DNA of 64,000 nt from assembly GCF_031143425.1 (NCBI RefSeq), contig NW_027150047.1, forward strand, positions 1 through 64,000. Reading direction: 5' to 3'. The DNA comes from Pleurodeles waltl. Taxonomy: Eukaryota; Chordata; Amphibia; Caudata; Salamandridae. A model generated the notes under the pieces. That model was not told where the DNA came from, did not search any database, and was given only the letters and a program-made list of their open reading frames with translations. Shown piece by piece: positions 51,201 to 62,584 of this stretch. How positions within the stretch are numbered: position 1 is the stretch's first letter; the number at the start of each line of letters is the position of its first letter. The position numbers were made by a program, and so were the translations under genes.

Positions 51201-54200
51201 ACCTAGTCAGAGCCCCACAAGTCACCCCATCTTGGATTCCCCTAGGTCTCTAGTTTTAAAAAATGCAAATGTTTGTTAGGTTTCCCTAGGTGCCGGCTGA
51301 GCTAGAGGCCAAAATCTACAGGCAGGCACTTTGCAAAAAACACCTCTGTTTTCTGTCAAAAAATGGGATGTGTCCACGTTGTGTTTTGGGGCATTTCGTG
51401 TCGCGGGCGCTAGGCCTACCCACACAAGTGAGGTATCATTTTTATCGGGAGACTTGGTGGAACGCTGGGTGGAAGGAAATTTGTGGCTCCTCTCAGGTTC
51501 CAGAACTTTCTGACACCAAAATGTTAGGAAAATGTGTGTTTTTAGCCACATTTTGAGGTTTGCAAAGGATTCTGGGTAACAGAACCTGGTCAGAGCCCCA
51601 CAAGTCACCCCATCTTGGATTCCCCTAGGTCTCTAGTTTTAAAAAACTGCACAGGTTTGGTAGGTTTCCCTACGTGCCAGCTGAGCTAGGGGCCAAAATC
51701 TACAGGTAGGCACTTTGCAAAAAACACCTCTGTTTTCTGTCAAAAAATGGGATGTGTCCACGTTGTGTTTTGGGCCATTTCCTTTCATGGGCGCTAGGCC
51801 TACCCACACAAGTGAGGTACCATTTGTATCAGGAGACTTGGGGGAACGCTGGGTGGAAGGAAATTTGTGGCTCCTCTCAGATTCCAGAACTTTCTGTCAC
51901 CGAAATGTGAGGAAAATGTGTTTTTTTAGCCAAATTTTGAGGTTTGCAAAGGATTCTGGGTAACAGAACCTGGTCAGAGCCCCACAAGTCACCCCATCTT
52001 GGATTCCCCTAGGTCTCTAGTTATCAAAAATGCACAGGTTTGGTAGGTTACCCTAGGTGCCGGCTGAGCTAGAGGCCAAAATCTACAGGCAGGCACTTTG
52101 CAAAAAACACCTCTGTTTTCTGTCAAAAAATGGGATGTGTCCACGTTGTGTTTTGGGGCATTTCGTGTCGCGGGCGCTAGGCCTACCCACACAAGTGAGG
52201 TATCATTTTTATCGGGAGACTTGGGGGAACGCTGGGTGGAAGGAAATTTGTGGCTCCTCTCAGGTTCCAGAACTTTCTGACACCAAAATGTTAGGAAAAT
52301 GTGTTTTTTTAGCCATATTTTGAGGTTTGCTAAGGATTCTGGGTAACAGAACCTGGTCAGAGCCCCACAAGTCACCCCATCTTGGATTCCCCTAGGTCTC
52401 TAGTTTTAAAAAATGCACAGGTTTGGTAGGTTTCCTTACGTGCCAGCTGAGCTAGGGGCCAAAATCTACAGGTAGGCACTTTGCAAAAAACACCTCTGTT
52501 TTCTGTCAAAAAATGGGATGTGTCCACGTTGTGTTTTGGGCCATTTCCTTTCGTGGGCGCTAGGCCTACCCACACAAGTGAGGTACCATTTGTATCAGGA
52601 GACTTGGGGGAACGCTGGGTGGAAGGAAATTTGTGGCTCCTCTCAGATTCCAGAACTTTCTGTCACCGAAATGAGAGGAAAAAGTGTTTTTTTAGCCAAA
52701 TTTTGAGGTTTGCAAAGGATTCTGGGTAACAGAACCTAGTCAGAGCCCCACAAGTCACCCCATCTTGGATTCCCCTAGGTCTCTAGTTTTAAAAAATGCA
52801 ACTGTTTGGTAGGTTTCCCTAGGTGCCGGCTGAGCTAGAGGCCAAAATCTACAGGCAGGCACTTTGCAAAAAACACCTCTGTTTTCTGTCAAAAAATGGG
52901 ATGTGTCCACGTTGTGTTTTGGGGCATTTCGTGTCGCGGGCGCTAGGCCTACCCACACAAGTGAGGTATCATTTTTATCGGGAGACTTGGGGGAACGCTG
53001 GGTGGAAGGAAATTTGTGGCTCCTCTCAGGTTCCAGAACTTTCTGACACCAAAATGTTAGGAAAATGTGTTTTTTTAGCCACATTTTGAGGTTTGCAAAG
53101 GATTCTGGGTAACAGAACCTGGTCAGAGCCCCACAAGTCACCCCATCTTGGATTCCCCTAGGTCTCTAGTTTTAAAAAACTGCACAGGTTTGGTAGGTTT
53201 CCCTATGTGCCAGCTGAGCTAGGGGCCAAAATCTACAGGTAGGCACTTTGCAAAAAACACCTCTGTTTTCTGTCAAAAAATGGGATGTGTCCACGTTGTG
53301 TTTTGGGCCATTTCCTTTCGTGGGCACTAGGCCTACCCACACAAGTGAGGTACCATTTGTATCAGGAGACTTGGGGGAACGCTGGGTGGAAGGAAATTTG
53401 TGGCTCCTCTCCGATTCCAGAACTTTCTGTCACCGAAATGTGAGGAAAATGTGTTTTTTTAGCCAAATATTGAGGTTTGCAAAGCATTCTGGGTAACAGA
53501 ACCTGGTCAGAGCCCCACAAGTCACCCCATCTTGGATTCCCCTAGGTCTCTAGTTATCAAAAATGCACAGGTTTGGTAGGTTTCCCTAGGTGCCGGCTGA
53601 GCTTGGGGCCAAAATCTACAGGTAGGCACTTTGCAAAAAACACCTCTGTTTTCTGTCAAAAAATGGGATGTGTCCACGTTGTGTTTTGGGCCATTTCCTT
53701 TCGTGGGCGCTAGGCCTACCCACACAAGTGAGGTACCATTTTTATTGGGAGACTTGGGGGAACGCTGGGTGGAAGGAAATTTGTGGCTCCTCTCAGATTC
53801 CAGAACTTTCTGTAACCAAAATGTTAGGAAAATGTGTTTTTTTAGCCAAATTTTGAGGTTTGCGAAGGATTCTGGGTAACAGAACCTGGTCAGAGCCCCA
53901 CAAGCCACCCCATCCTGGATTCCCCTAGGTCTCTAGTTTTAAAAAATGCACAGGTTTGGTAGGTTTCCCTAGGTGCCGGCTGAGCTAGAGGCCAAAATCT
54001 ACAGGTAGGCACTTTGCAAAAAACACCTCTGTTTTCTGTCAAAAAATGCGATGTGTCCACTTTGTGTTTTGGGCTATTTCGTTTTGTGGGCGCTAGGCCT
54101 ACCCACACAAGGAAGGTACAATTTTTATCGGGAGACTTGGGGGAACGCTGGGTGGAAGGAAATTTGTGGCTCCTCTCAGATTCCAGAACTTTCTGTCACC

Positions 54201-54409
54201 GAAATGTGAGGAAAATGTGTTTTTTTATCCAAATTTTGAGGTTTGCAAAGGATTCTGGGTAACAGAACCTAGTCAGAGCCCCACAAGTCACCCCATCTTG
54301 GATTCCCCTAGGTCTCTAGTTTTAAAAAATGCACAGGTTTGGTAGGTTTCCCTATGTGCCGGCTGAGCTAGGGGCCAAAATCTACAGGTAGGCACTTTGC
54401 AAAAAACAC
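42211..54409 (+). repeat. Large duplication, right copy (~12.2 kb)
   Basis: This is the partner of 29567-41765, with the same monomers in the same order and the same private variants 12,644 bases downstream. Identity ends at 54410, where this copy has aacacgtctg and the left side has aacacctctg. The only differences I found inside are 50368 T (left copy C, a CpG) and 52633 G (left copy T). The near-perfect match means either a very recent duplication or a repeated stretch introduced in assembly. Confidence 0.93.
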
Positions 54410-55544
54410 GTCTGTTTTCTGTCAAAAAATGGGATGTGTCCACGTTGTGTTTTGGGCCATTTCCTTTCGTGGATGCTAGGCCTACCCACACAAGTGAGGT
54501 ACAATTTTTATCGGGAGACTTGGGGGAACACTGGGAGGTAGGAAATTTGTGGCTCCTCTCAGATTCCAGAACTTTCTGTCACCGAAATGTGAGGAAAATG
54601 TGTTTTTTTATCCAAATTGTGAGGTTTGCAAAGGATTCTGGGTAACAGAACCTGGTTAGAGCCCCACAACTCACCCATCTTGGATTCCCCTAGGTCTCTA
54701 GTTATCAAAAATGTACAGGTTTGGTAGGTTTCCCTAGGTGCCGGCTGAGCTAGAGGCCAAAATCTACAGGTAGGCACTTTGCAAAAAACACCTCTGTTTT
54801 CTGTCAAAAAATGGGATGTGTCCATGTTGTGTTTTGGGCTATTTCCTTTTGTGGGCGCTAGGCCTACCCACACAAGTGAGGTACCATTTTTATCGGGAGA
54901 CTTGGGGGAACGCTGGGTGGAAGGAAATTTGTGGCTCCTCTCAGATTCCAGAACTTTCTGTCACCGAAATGAGAGGAAAAAGTGTTTTTTTAGCCAAATT
55001 TTGAGGTTTGCAAAGGATTCTGGGTAACAGAACCTAGTCAGAGCCCCACAAGTCACCCCATCTTGGATTCCCCTAGGTCTCTAGTTTTAAAAAATGCAAA
55101 TGTTTGGTAGGTTTCCCTAGGTGCCGGCTGAGCTAGAGGCCAAAATCTACAGGTAGGCACTTTGCAAAAAACACCTCTGTTTTCTGTCAAAAAATGGGAT
55201 GTGTCCACGTTGTGTTTTGGGCCATTTCCTTTCGTGGGCGCTAGGCCTACCCACACAAGGGAGGTACCATTTTTATCGTGAGACTTGGGGGAACGCTGGG
55301 TGGAAGGAAATTTGTGGCTTCTCTCAGGTTCCAGAACTTTCTGACACCAAAATGTTAGGAAAATATGTTTTTTTAGCCACATTTTGAGGTTTGCAAAGGA
55401 TTCTGGGTAACAGAACCTGGTCAGAGCCCCACAAGTCACCCCATCTTGGATTCCCCTAGGTCTCTAGTTTTAAAAAATGCACAGGTTTGGTAGGTTTCCC
55501 TAGGTGCCGGCTGAGCTAGAGGCCAAAATCTACAGGTAGGCACT
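54410..55544 (+). repeat. E-S-hybrid run to the right of the large duplication
   Basis: Anchors are E (54397), S (54779) and a hybrid (55162). The hybrid has a V/B-like left part (ccatttcctttcgtgggcgc) and a C-like caagggaggtacc after the StuI block, and ends W-like (caggttccag, acaccaaaatg). It resembles the hybrid at 1526 near the left end. Confidence 0.7.
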
Positions 55545-56213
55545 TTGCAAAAAACACCTCTGTTTTCTGTCAAAAAATGCGATGTGTCCACTTTGTGTTT
55601 TGGGCTATTTCGTTTTGTGGGCGCTAGGCCTACCCACACAAGGGAGGTACCATTTTTATCGGGAGACTTGGGGGAACGCTGGGTGGAAGGAAATTTGTGG
55701 CTCCTCTCAGATTCCAGAACTTTCTGTCACCGAAATGAGAGGAAAAAGTGTTTTTTTAGCCAAATTGTGAGGTTTGCAAAGGATTCTGGGTAACAGAACC
55801 TAGTCAGAGCCCCACAAGTCACCCCATCTTGGATTCCCCTAGGTCTCTAGTTTTAAAAAATGCAAATGTTTGGTAGGTTTCCCTAGGTGCCGGCTGAGCT
55901 AGAGGCCAAAATCTACAGGCAGGCACTTTTCAAAAAACACCTCTGTTTTCTGTCAAAAAATGGGATGTGTCCACGTTGTGTTTTGGGGCATTTCGTGTCG
56001 CGGGCGCTAGGCCTACCCACACAAGTGAGGTACCATTTGTATCAGGAGACTTGGGGGAATGCTGGGTGGAAGGAAATTTGTGGCTCCTCTCAGATTCCAG
56101 AACTTTCTGTCACCGAAATGTGAGGAAAATGTGTTTTTTTAGCCAAATTTTGAGGTTTGCAAAGGATTCTGGGTAACAGAACCTGGTCAGAGCCCCACAA
56201 GTCACCCCATCTT

Positions 56214-56219
56214 GAATTC
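56214..56219. other. EcoRI site, diagnostic variant
   Basis: cttgaattcccc downstream of an R monomer, first copy of the 766 bp duplication. Confidence 0.9.
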
Positions 56220-56979
56220 CCCTAGGTCTCTAGTTATCAAAAATGCACAGGTTTGGTAGGTTTCCCTAGGTGCCGGCTGAGCTTGGGGCCAAAATCTACA
56301 GGTAGGCACTTTGCAAAAAACACCTCTGTTTTCTGTCAAAAAATGGGATGTGTCCACGTTGTGTTTTGGGCCATTTCCTTTCGTGGGCGCTAGGCCTACC
56401 CACACAAGGGAGGTACCATTTTTATCGGGAGACTTGGGGGAACGCTGGGTGGAAGGAAATTTGTGGCTCCTCTCAGATTCCAGAACTTTCTGTCACCGAA
56501 ATGAGAGGAAAAAGTGTTTTTTTAGCCAAATTGTGAGGTTTGCAAAGGATTCTGGGTAACAGAACCTAGTCAGAGCCCCACAAGTCACCCCATCTTGGAT
56601 TCCCCTAGGTCTCTAGTTTTAAAAAATGCAAATGTTTGGTAGGTTTCCCTAGGTGCCGGCTGAGCTAGAGGCCAAAATCTACAGGCAGGCACTTTTCAAA
56701 AAACACCTCTGTTTTCTGTCAAAAAATGGGATGTGTCCACGTTGTGTTTTGGGGCATTTCGTGTCGCGGGCGCTAGGCCTACCCACACAAGTGAGGTACC
56801 ATTTGTATCAGGAGACTTGGGGGAATGCTGGGTGGAAGGAAATTTGTGGCTCCTCTCAGATTCCAGAACTTTCTGTCACCGAAATGTGAGGAAAATGTGT
56901 TTTTTTAGCCAAATTTTGAGGTTTGCAAAGGATTCTGGGTAACAGAACCTGGTCAGAGCCCCACAAGTCACCCCATCTT

Positions 56980-56985
56980 GAATTC
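56980..56985. other. EcoRI site, diagnostic variant
   Basis: cttgaattcccc in the second copy of the 766 bp duplication. Confidence 0.9.
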
Positions 56986-57076
56986 CCCTAGGTCTCTAGT
57001 TATCAAAAATGCACAGGTTTGGTAGGTTTCCCTAGGTGCCGGCTGAGCTTGGGGCCAAAATCTACAGGTAGGCACT

Positions 57077-58991
57077 TTGCAAAAAACACCTCTGTTTTCT
57101 GTCAAAAAATGGGATGTGTCCACGTTGTGTTTTGGGCCATTTCCTTTCGTGGGCGCTAGGCCTACCCACACAAGTGAGGTACCATTTTTATTGGGAGACT
57201 TGGGGGAACGCTGGGTGGAAGGAAATTTGTGGCTCCTCTCAGATTCCAGAACTTTCTGTAACCAAAATGTTAGGAAAATGTGTTTTTTTAGCCAAATTTT
57301 GAGGTTTGCAAAGGATTCTGGGTAACAGAACCTGGTCAGAGCCCCACAAGCCACCCCATCCTGGATTCCCCTAGGTCTCTAGTTTTAAAAAATGCACAGG
57401 TTTGGTAGGTTTCCCTAGGTGCCGGCTGAGCTAGAGGCCAAAATCTACAGGTAGGCACTTTGCAAAAAACACCTCTGTTTTCTGTCAAAAAATGCGATGT
57501 GTCCACTTTGTGTTTTGGGCTATTTCGTTTTGTGGGCACTAGGCCTACCCACACAAGGGAGGTACCATTTTTATCGGGAGACTTGGGGGAACGCTGGGTG
57601 GAAGGAAATTTGTGGCTCCTCTCAGATTCCAGAACTTTCTGTCACCGAAATGAGAGGAAAAAGTGTTTTTTTAGCCAAATTTTGAGGTTTGCAAAGGATT
57701 CTGGGTAACAGAACCTAGTCAGAGCCCCACAAGTCACCCCATCTTGGATTCCCCTAGGTCTCTAGTTTTAAAAAATGCAAATGTTTGGTAGGTTTCCCTA
57801 GGTGCCGGCTGAGCTAGAGGCCAAAATCTACAGGCAGGCACTTTGCAAAAAACACCTCTGTTTTCTGTCAAAAAATGGGATGTGTCCATGTTGTGTTATG
57901 GGGCATTTCGTGTCGCGGGCGCTAGGCCTACCCACACAAGTGAGGTACCATTTGTATCAGGAGACTTGGGGGAACACTGGGTGGAAGGAAATTTGTGGCT
58001 CCTCTCAGATTCCAGAACTTTCTGTCACCGAAATGTGAGGAAAATGTGTTTTTTTAGCCAAATTTTGAGGTTTGCAAAGGATTCTGGGTAACAGAACCTG
58101 GTCAGAGCCCCACAAGTCACCCCATCTTGAATTCCCCTAGGTCTCTAGTTATCAAAAATGCACAGGTTTGGTAGGTTTCCCTAGGTGCCGGCTGAGCTTG
58201 GGGCCAAAATCTACAGGTAGGCACTTTGCAAAAAACACCTCTGTTTTCTGTCAAAAAATGGGATGTGTCCACGTTGTGTTTTGGGCCATTTCCTTTCGTG
58301 GGCGCTAGGCCTACCCACACAAGTGAGGTACCATTTTTATTGGGAGACTTGGGGGAACGCTGGGTGGAAGGAAATTTGTGGCTCCTCTCAGATTCCAGAA
58401 CTTTCTGTAACCAAAATGTTAGGAAAATGTGTTTTTTTAGCCAAATGTTGAGGTTTGCAAAGGATTCTGGGTAACAGAACCTGGTCAGAGCCCCACAAGC
58501 CACCCCATCCTGGATTCCCCTAGGTCTCTAGTTTTAAAAAATGCACAGGTTTGGTAGGTTTCCCTAGGTGCCGGCTGAGCTAGAGGCCAAAATCTACAGG
58601 TAGGCACTTTGCAAAAAACACCTCTGTTTTCTGTCAAAAAATGCGATGTGTCCACTTTGTGTTTTGGGCTATTTCGTTTTGTGGGCGCTAGGCCTACCCA
58701 CACAAGGGAGGTACCATTTTTATCGGGAGACTTGGGGGAACGCTGGGTGGAAGGAAATTTGTGGCTCCTCTCAGATTCCAGAACTTTCTGTCACCGAAAT
58801 GTGAGGAAAATGTGTTTTTTTATCCAAATTTTGAGGTTTGCAAAGGATTCTGGGTAACAGAACCTAGTCAGAGCCCCACAAGTCACCCCATCTTGGATTC
58901 CCCTAGGTCTCTAGTTTTAAAAAATGCACAGGTTTGGTAGGTTTCCCTATGTGCCGGCTGAGCTAGGGGCCAAAACCTACAGGTAGGCACT
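57077..58991 (+). repeat. N-C-R-N-C block, left copy of a 1,915 bp duplication
   Basis: Anchors are N 57077, C 57460, R 57843, N 58226, C 58609. The stretch from about 57300 to 58825 recurs at 59216-60740, five monomers downstream. Shared rare marks are gtgggcactagg in C, tgttatgggg in R and ccaaatgttgagg in N. Two differences are CpG changes: 57889 T against 59804 C, and 57976 A against 59891 G. Confidence 0.82.
58129..58134. other. EcoRI site, diagnostic variant
   Basis: cttgaattcccc after the R monomer at 57843. Confidence 0.9.
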
Positions 58992-59374
58992 TTGCAAAAA
59001 ACACGTCCATTTTCTGTCAAAAAATGGGATGTGTCCACGTTGTGTTTTGGGCCATTTCCTTTCGTGGGTGCTAGGCCTACCCACACAAGTGAGGTACCAT
59101 TTTTATCGGGAGACTTGGGGGAACACTGGGAGGTAGGAAATTTGTGGCTCCTCTCAGATTCCAGAACTTTCTGTCACCGAAATGTGAGGAAAATTTGTTT
59201 TTTTATCCAAATTGTGAGGTTTGCAAAGGATTCTGGGTAACAGAACCTGGTCAGAGCCCCACAAGCCACCCCATCCTGGATTCCCCTAGGTCTCTAGTTT
59301 TAAAAAATGCACAGGTTTGGTAGGTTTCCCTAGGTGCCGGCTGAGCTAGAGGCCAAAATCTACAGGTAGGCACT
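58992..59374 (+). repeat. Hybrid monomer E/N at a duplication junction
   Basis: The left and middle are E type (gaacactgggaggtagg, atccaaattgtgagg) with the rare aacacgtccattttctg. After the conserved gaggtttgcaaaggattctg block the sequence becomes N-like (ggtcagagcc, caagccacccc, atcctggattcccc). The switch lies in about 59216-59250 and marks the start of the right copy of the 1,915 bp duplication. Confidence 0.8.
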
Positions 59375-60740
59375 TTGCAAAAAACACCTCTGTTTTCTGT
59401 CAAAAAATGCGATGTGTCCACTTTGTGTTTTGGGCTATTTCGTTTTGTGGGCACTAGGCCTACCCACACAAGGGAGGTACCATTTTTATCGGGAGACTTG
59501 GGGGAACGCTGGGTGGAAGGAAATTTGTGGCTCCTCTCAGATTCCAGAACTTTCTGTCACCGAAATGAGAGGAAAAAGTGTTTTTTTAGCCAAATTTTGA
59601 GGTTTGCAAAGGATTCTGGGTAACAGAACCTAGTCAGAGCCCCACAAGTCACCCCATCTTGGATTCCCCTAGGTCTCTAGTTTTAAAAAATGCAAATGTT
59701 TGGTAGGTTTCCCTAGGTGCCGGCTGAGCTAGAGGCCAAAATCTACAGGCAGGCACTTTGCAAAAAACACCTCTGTTTTCTGTCAAAAAATGGGATGTGT
59801 CCACGTTGTGTTATGGGGCATTTCGTGTCGCGGGCGCTAGGCCTACCCACACAAGTGAGGTACCATTTGTATCAGGAGACTTGGGGGAACGCTGGGTGGA
59901 AGGAAATTTGTGGCTCCTCTCAGATTCCAGAACTTTCTGTCACCGAAATGTGAGGAAAATGTGTTTTTTTAGCCAAATTTTGAGGTTTGCAAAGGATTCT
60001 GGGTAACAGAACCTGGTCAGAGCCCCACAAGTCACCCCATCTTGAATTCCCCTAGGTCTCTAGTTATCAAAAATGCACAGGTTTGGTAGGTTTCCCTAGG
60101 TGCCGGCTGAGCTTGGGGCCAAAATCTACAGGTAGGCACTTTGCAAAAAACACCTCTGTTTTCTGTCAAAAAATGGGATGTGTCCACGTTGTGTTTTGGG
60201 CCATTTCCTTTCGTGGGCGCTAGGCCTACCCACACAAGTGAGGTACCATTTTTATTGGGAGACTTGGGGGAACGCTGGGTGGAAGGAAATTTGTGGCTCC
60301 TCTCAGATTCCAGAACTTTCTGTAACCAAAATGTTAGGAAAATGTGTTTTTTTAGCCAAATGTTGAGGTTTGCAAAGGATTCTGGGTAACAGAACCTGGT
60401 CAGAGCCCCACAAGCCACCCCATCCTGGATTCCCCTAGGTCTCTAGTTTTAAAAAATGCACAGGTTTGGTAGGTTTCCCTAGGTGCCGGCTGAGCTAGAG
60501 GCCAAAATCTACAGGTAGGCACTTTGCAAAAAACACCTCTGTTTTCTGTCAAAAAATGCGATGTGTCCACTTTGTGTTTTGGGCTATTTCGTTTTGTGGG
60601 CGCTAGGCCTACCCACACAAGGGAGGTACCATTTTTATCGGGAGACTTGGGGGAACGCTGGGTGGAAGGAAATTTGTGGCTCCTCTCAGATTCCAGAACT
60701 TTCTGTCACCGAAATGTGAGGAAAATGTGTTTTTTTATCC
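59216..60740 (+). repeat. Right copy of the 57.3-58.8 kb block
   Basis: C (59375), R (59758), N (60141) and most of C (60524) repeat 57460-58825 at an offset of 1,915 bases. The match ends inside the last C, which changes to the aaattgtgagg form near 60742. Confidence 0.82.
60044..60049. other. EcoRI site, diagnostic variant
   Basis: cttgaattcccc after the R monomer at 59758; the last of six in the window. Confidence 0.9.
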
Positions 60741-62584
60741 AAATTGTGAGGTTTGCAAAGGATTCTGGGTAACAGAACCTGGTTAGAGCCCCACAAGTCA
60801 CCCCATCTTGGATTCCCCTAGGTCTCTAGTTATCAAAAATGCACAGGTTTGGTAGGTTTCCCTAGGTGCCGGCTGAGCTAGAGGCCAAAATCTACAGGTA
60901 GGCACTTTGCAAAAAACACCTCTGTTTTCTGTCAAAAAATGGGATGTGTCCATGTTGTGTTTTGGGCTATTTCCTTTTGTGGGTGCTAGGCCTACCCACA
61001 CAAGTGAGGTACCATTTTTATCGGGAGACTTCGGGGAACGCTGGGTGGAAGGAAATTTGTGGCTCCTCTCAGATTCCAGAACTTTCTGTCACCGAAATGA
61101 GAGGAAAAAGTGTTTTTTTAGCCAAATTTTGAGGTTTGCAAAGGATTCTGGGTAACAGAACCTAGTCAGAGCCCCACAAGTCACCCCATCTTGGATTCCC
61201 CTAGGTCTCTAGTTTTAAAAAATGCAACTGTTTGGTAGGTTTCCCTAGGTGCCGGCTGAGCTAGAGGCCAAAATCTACAGGCAGGCACTTTGCAAAAAAC
61301 ACCTCTGTTTTCTGTCAAAAAATGGGATGTGTCCACGTTGTGTTTTGGGGCATTTCGTGTCGCGGGCGCTAGGCCTACCCACACAAGTGAGGTATCATTT
61401 TTATCGGGAGACTTGGGGGAACGCTGGGTGGAAGGAAATTTGTGGCTCCTTTCAGGTTCCAGAACTTTCTGACACCAAAATGTTAGGAAAATGTGTTTTT
61501 TTAGCCAAATTTTGAGGTTTGCAAAGGATTCTGGGTAACATAACCTGGTCAGAGCCCCACAAGCCACCCCATCCTGGATTCCCCTAGGTCTCTAGTTTTA
61601 AAAAATGCACAGGTTTGGTAGGTTTCCCTAGGTGCCGGCTGAGCTAGAGGCCAAAATCTACAGGTAGGCACTTTGCAAAAAACACCTCTGTTTTCTGTCA
61701 AAAAATGCGATGTGTCCACTTTGTGTTTTGGGCTATTTCGTTTTGTGGTCGCTAGGCCTACCCACACAAGGGAGGTACCATTTTTATCGGGAGACTTGGG
61801 GGAACGCTGGGTGGAAGGAAATTTGTGGCTCCTCTCAGATTCCAGAACTTTCTGCCACCGAAATGTGAGGAAAATGTGTTTTTTTTTCCAAATTTTGAGG
61901 TTTGCAAAGGATTCTGGGTAACAGAACCTAGTCAGAGCCCCACAAGTCACCCCATCTTAGATTCCCCTAGGTCTCTAGTTTTAAAAAATGCACAGGTTTG
62001 GTAGGTTTCCCTTTGTGCCGGCTGAGCTAGGGGCCAAAATCTACAGGTAGGCACTTTGCAAAAAACACCTCTGTTTTCTGTCAAAAAATGGGATGTGTCC
62101 ACGTTGTGTTTTGGGCCATTTCCTTTCGTGGGTGCTAGGCCTACCCACACAAGGGAGGTACCATTTTTATCGGGAGACTTGGGGGAACGCTGGGTGGAAG
62201 GAAATTTGTGGCTCCTCTCAGATTCCAGAACTTTCTGTCACCGAAATGTGAGGAAAATGTGTTTTTTTATCCAAATTTTGAGGTTTGCAAAGGATTCTGG
62301 GTAACAGAACCTAGTCAGAGCCCCACAAGTCACCCCATCTTGGATTCCCCTAGGTCTCTAGTTTTAAAAAATGCACAGGTTTGGTAGGTTTCCCTATGTG
62401 CCGGCTGAGCTAGGGGCCAAAACCTACAGGTAGGCACTTTGCAAAAAACACGTCCATTTTCTGTCAAAAAATGGGATGTGTCCACGTTGTGTTTTGGGCC
62501 ATTTCCTTTCGTGGGTGCTAGGCCTACCCACACAAGTGAGGTACCATTTTTATCGGGAGACTTGAGGGAACACTGGGAGGTAGG
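60670..62584 (+). repeat. Pentamer duplication (1,915 bp), left copy
   Basis: From the right part of the C at 60524 through S (60907), R (61290), C (61673), a hybrid (62056) and the left part of E (62439). The next unit repeats it. Shared rare marks are acttcggggaac (61029/62944), gtaacataacc (61535/63450), gtggtcgctagg (61746/63661) and ctgccaccg (61853/63768). The hybrid at 62056 joins a ccatttcctttcgtgg left part with gggtgctagg to a C-like caagggaggtacc. Confidence 0.85.

Larger units (their letters stand above)
55643..57174 (+). repeat. 766 bp tandem duplication, two copies
   Basis: The right half of the C monomer at 55545, the R monomer at 55928 and the left half of the monomer at 56311 are repeated at 56409-57174. 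Both copies share the rare gcacttttcaaaaaac (55925, 56691), gaatgctggg and the EcoRI variant. I see no difference between them. The monomer at 56311 is the resulting hybrid: N-like left of the StuI block and C-like right of it. Confidence 0.85.
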
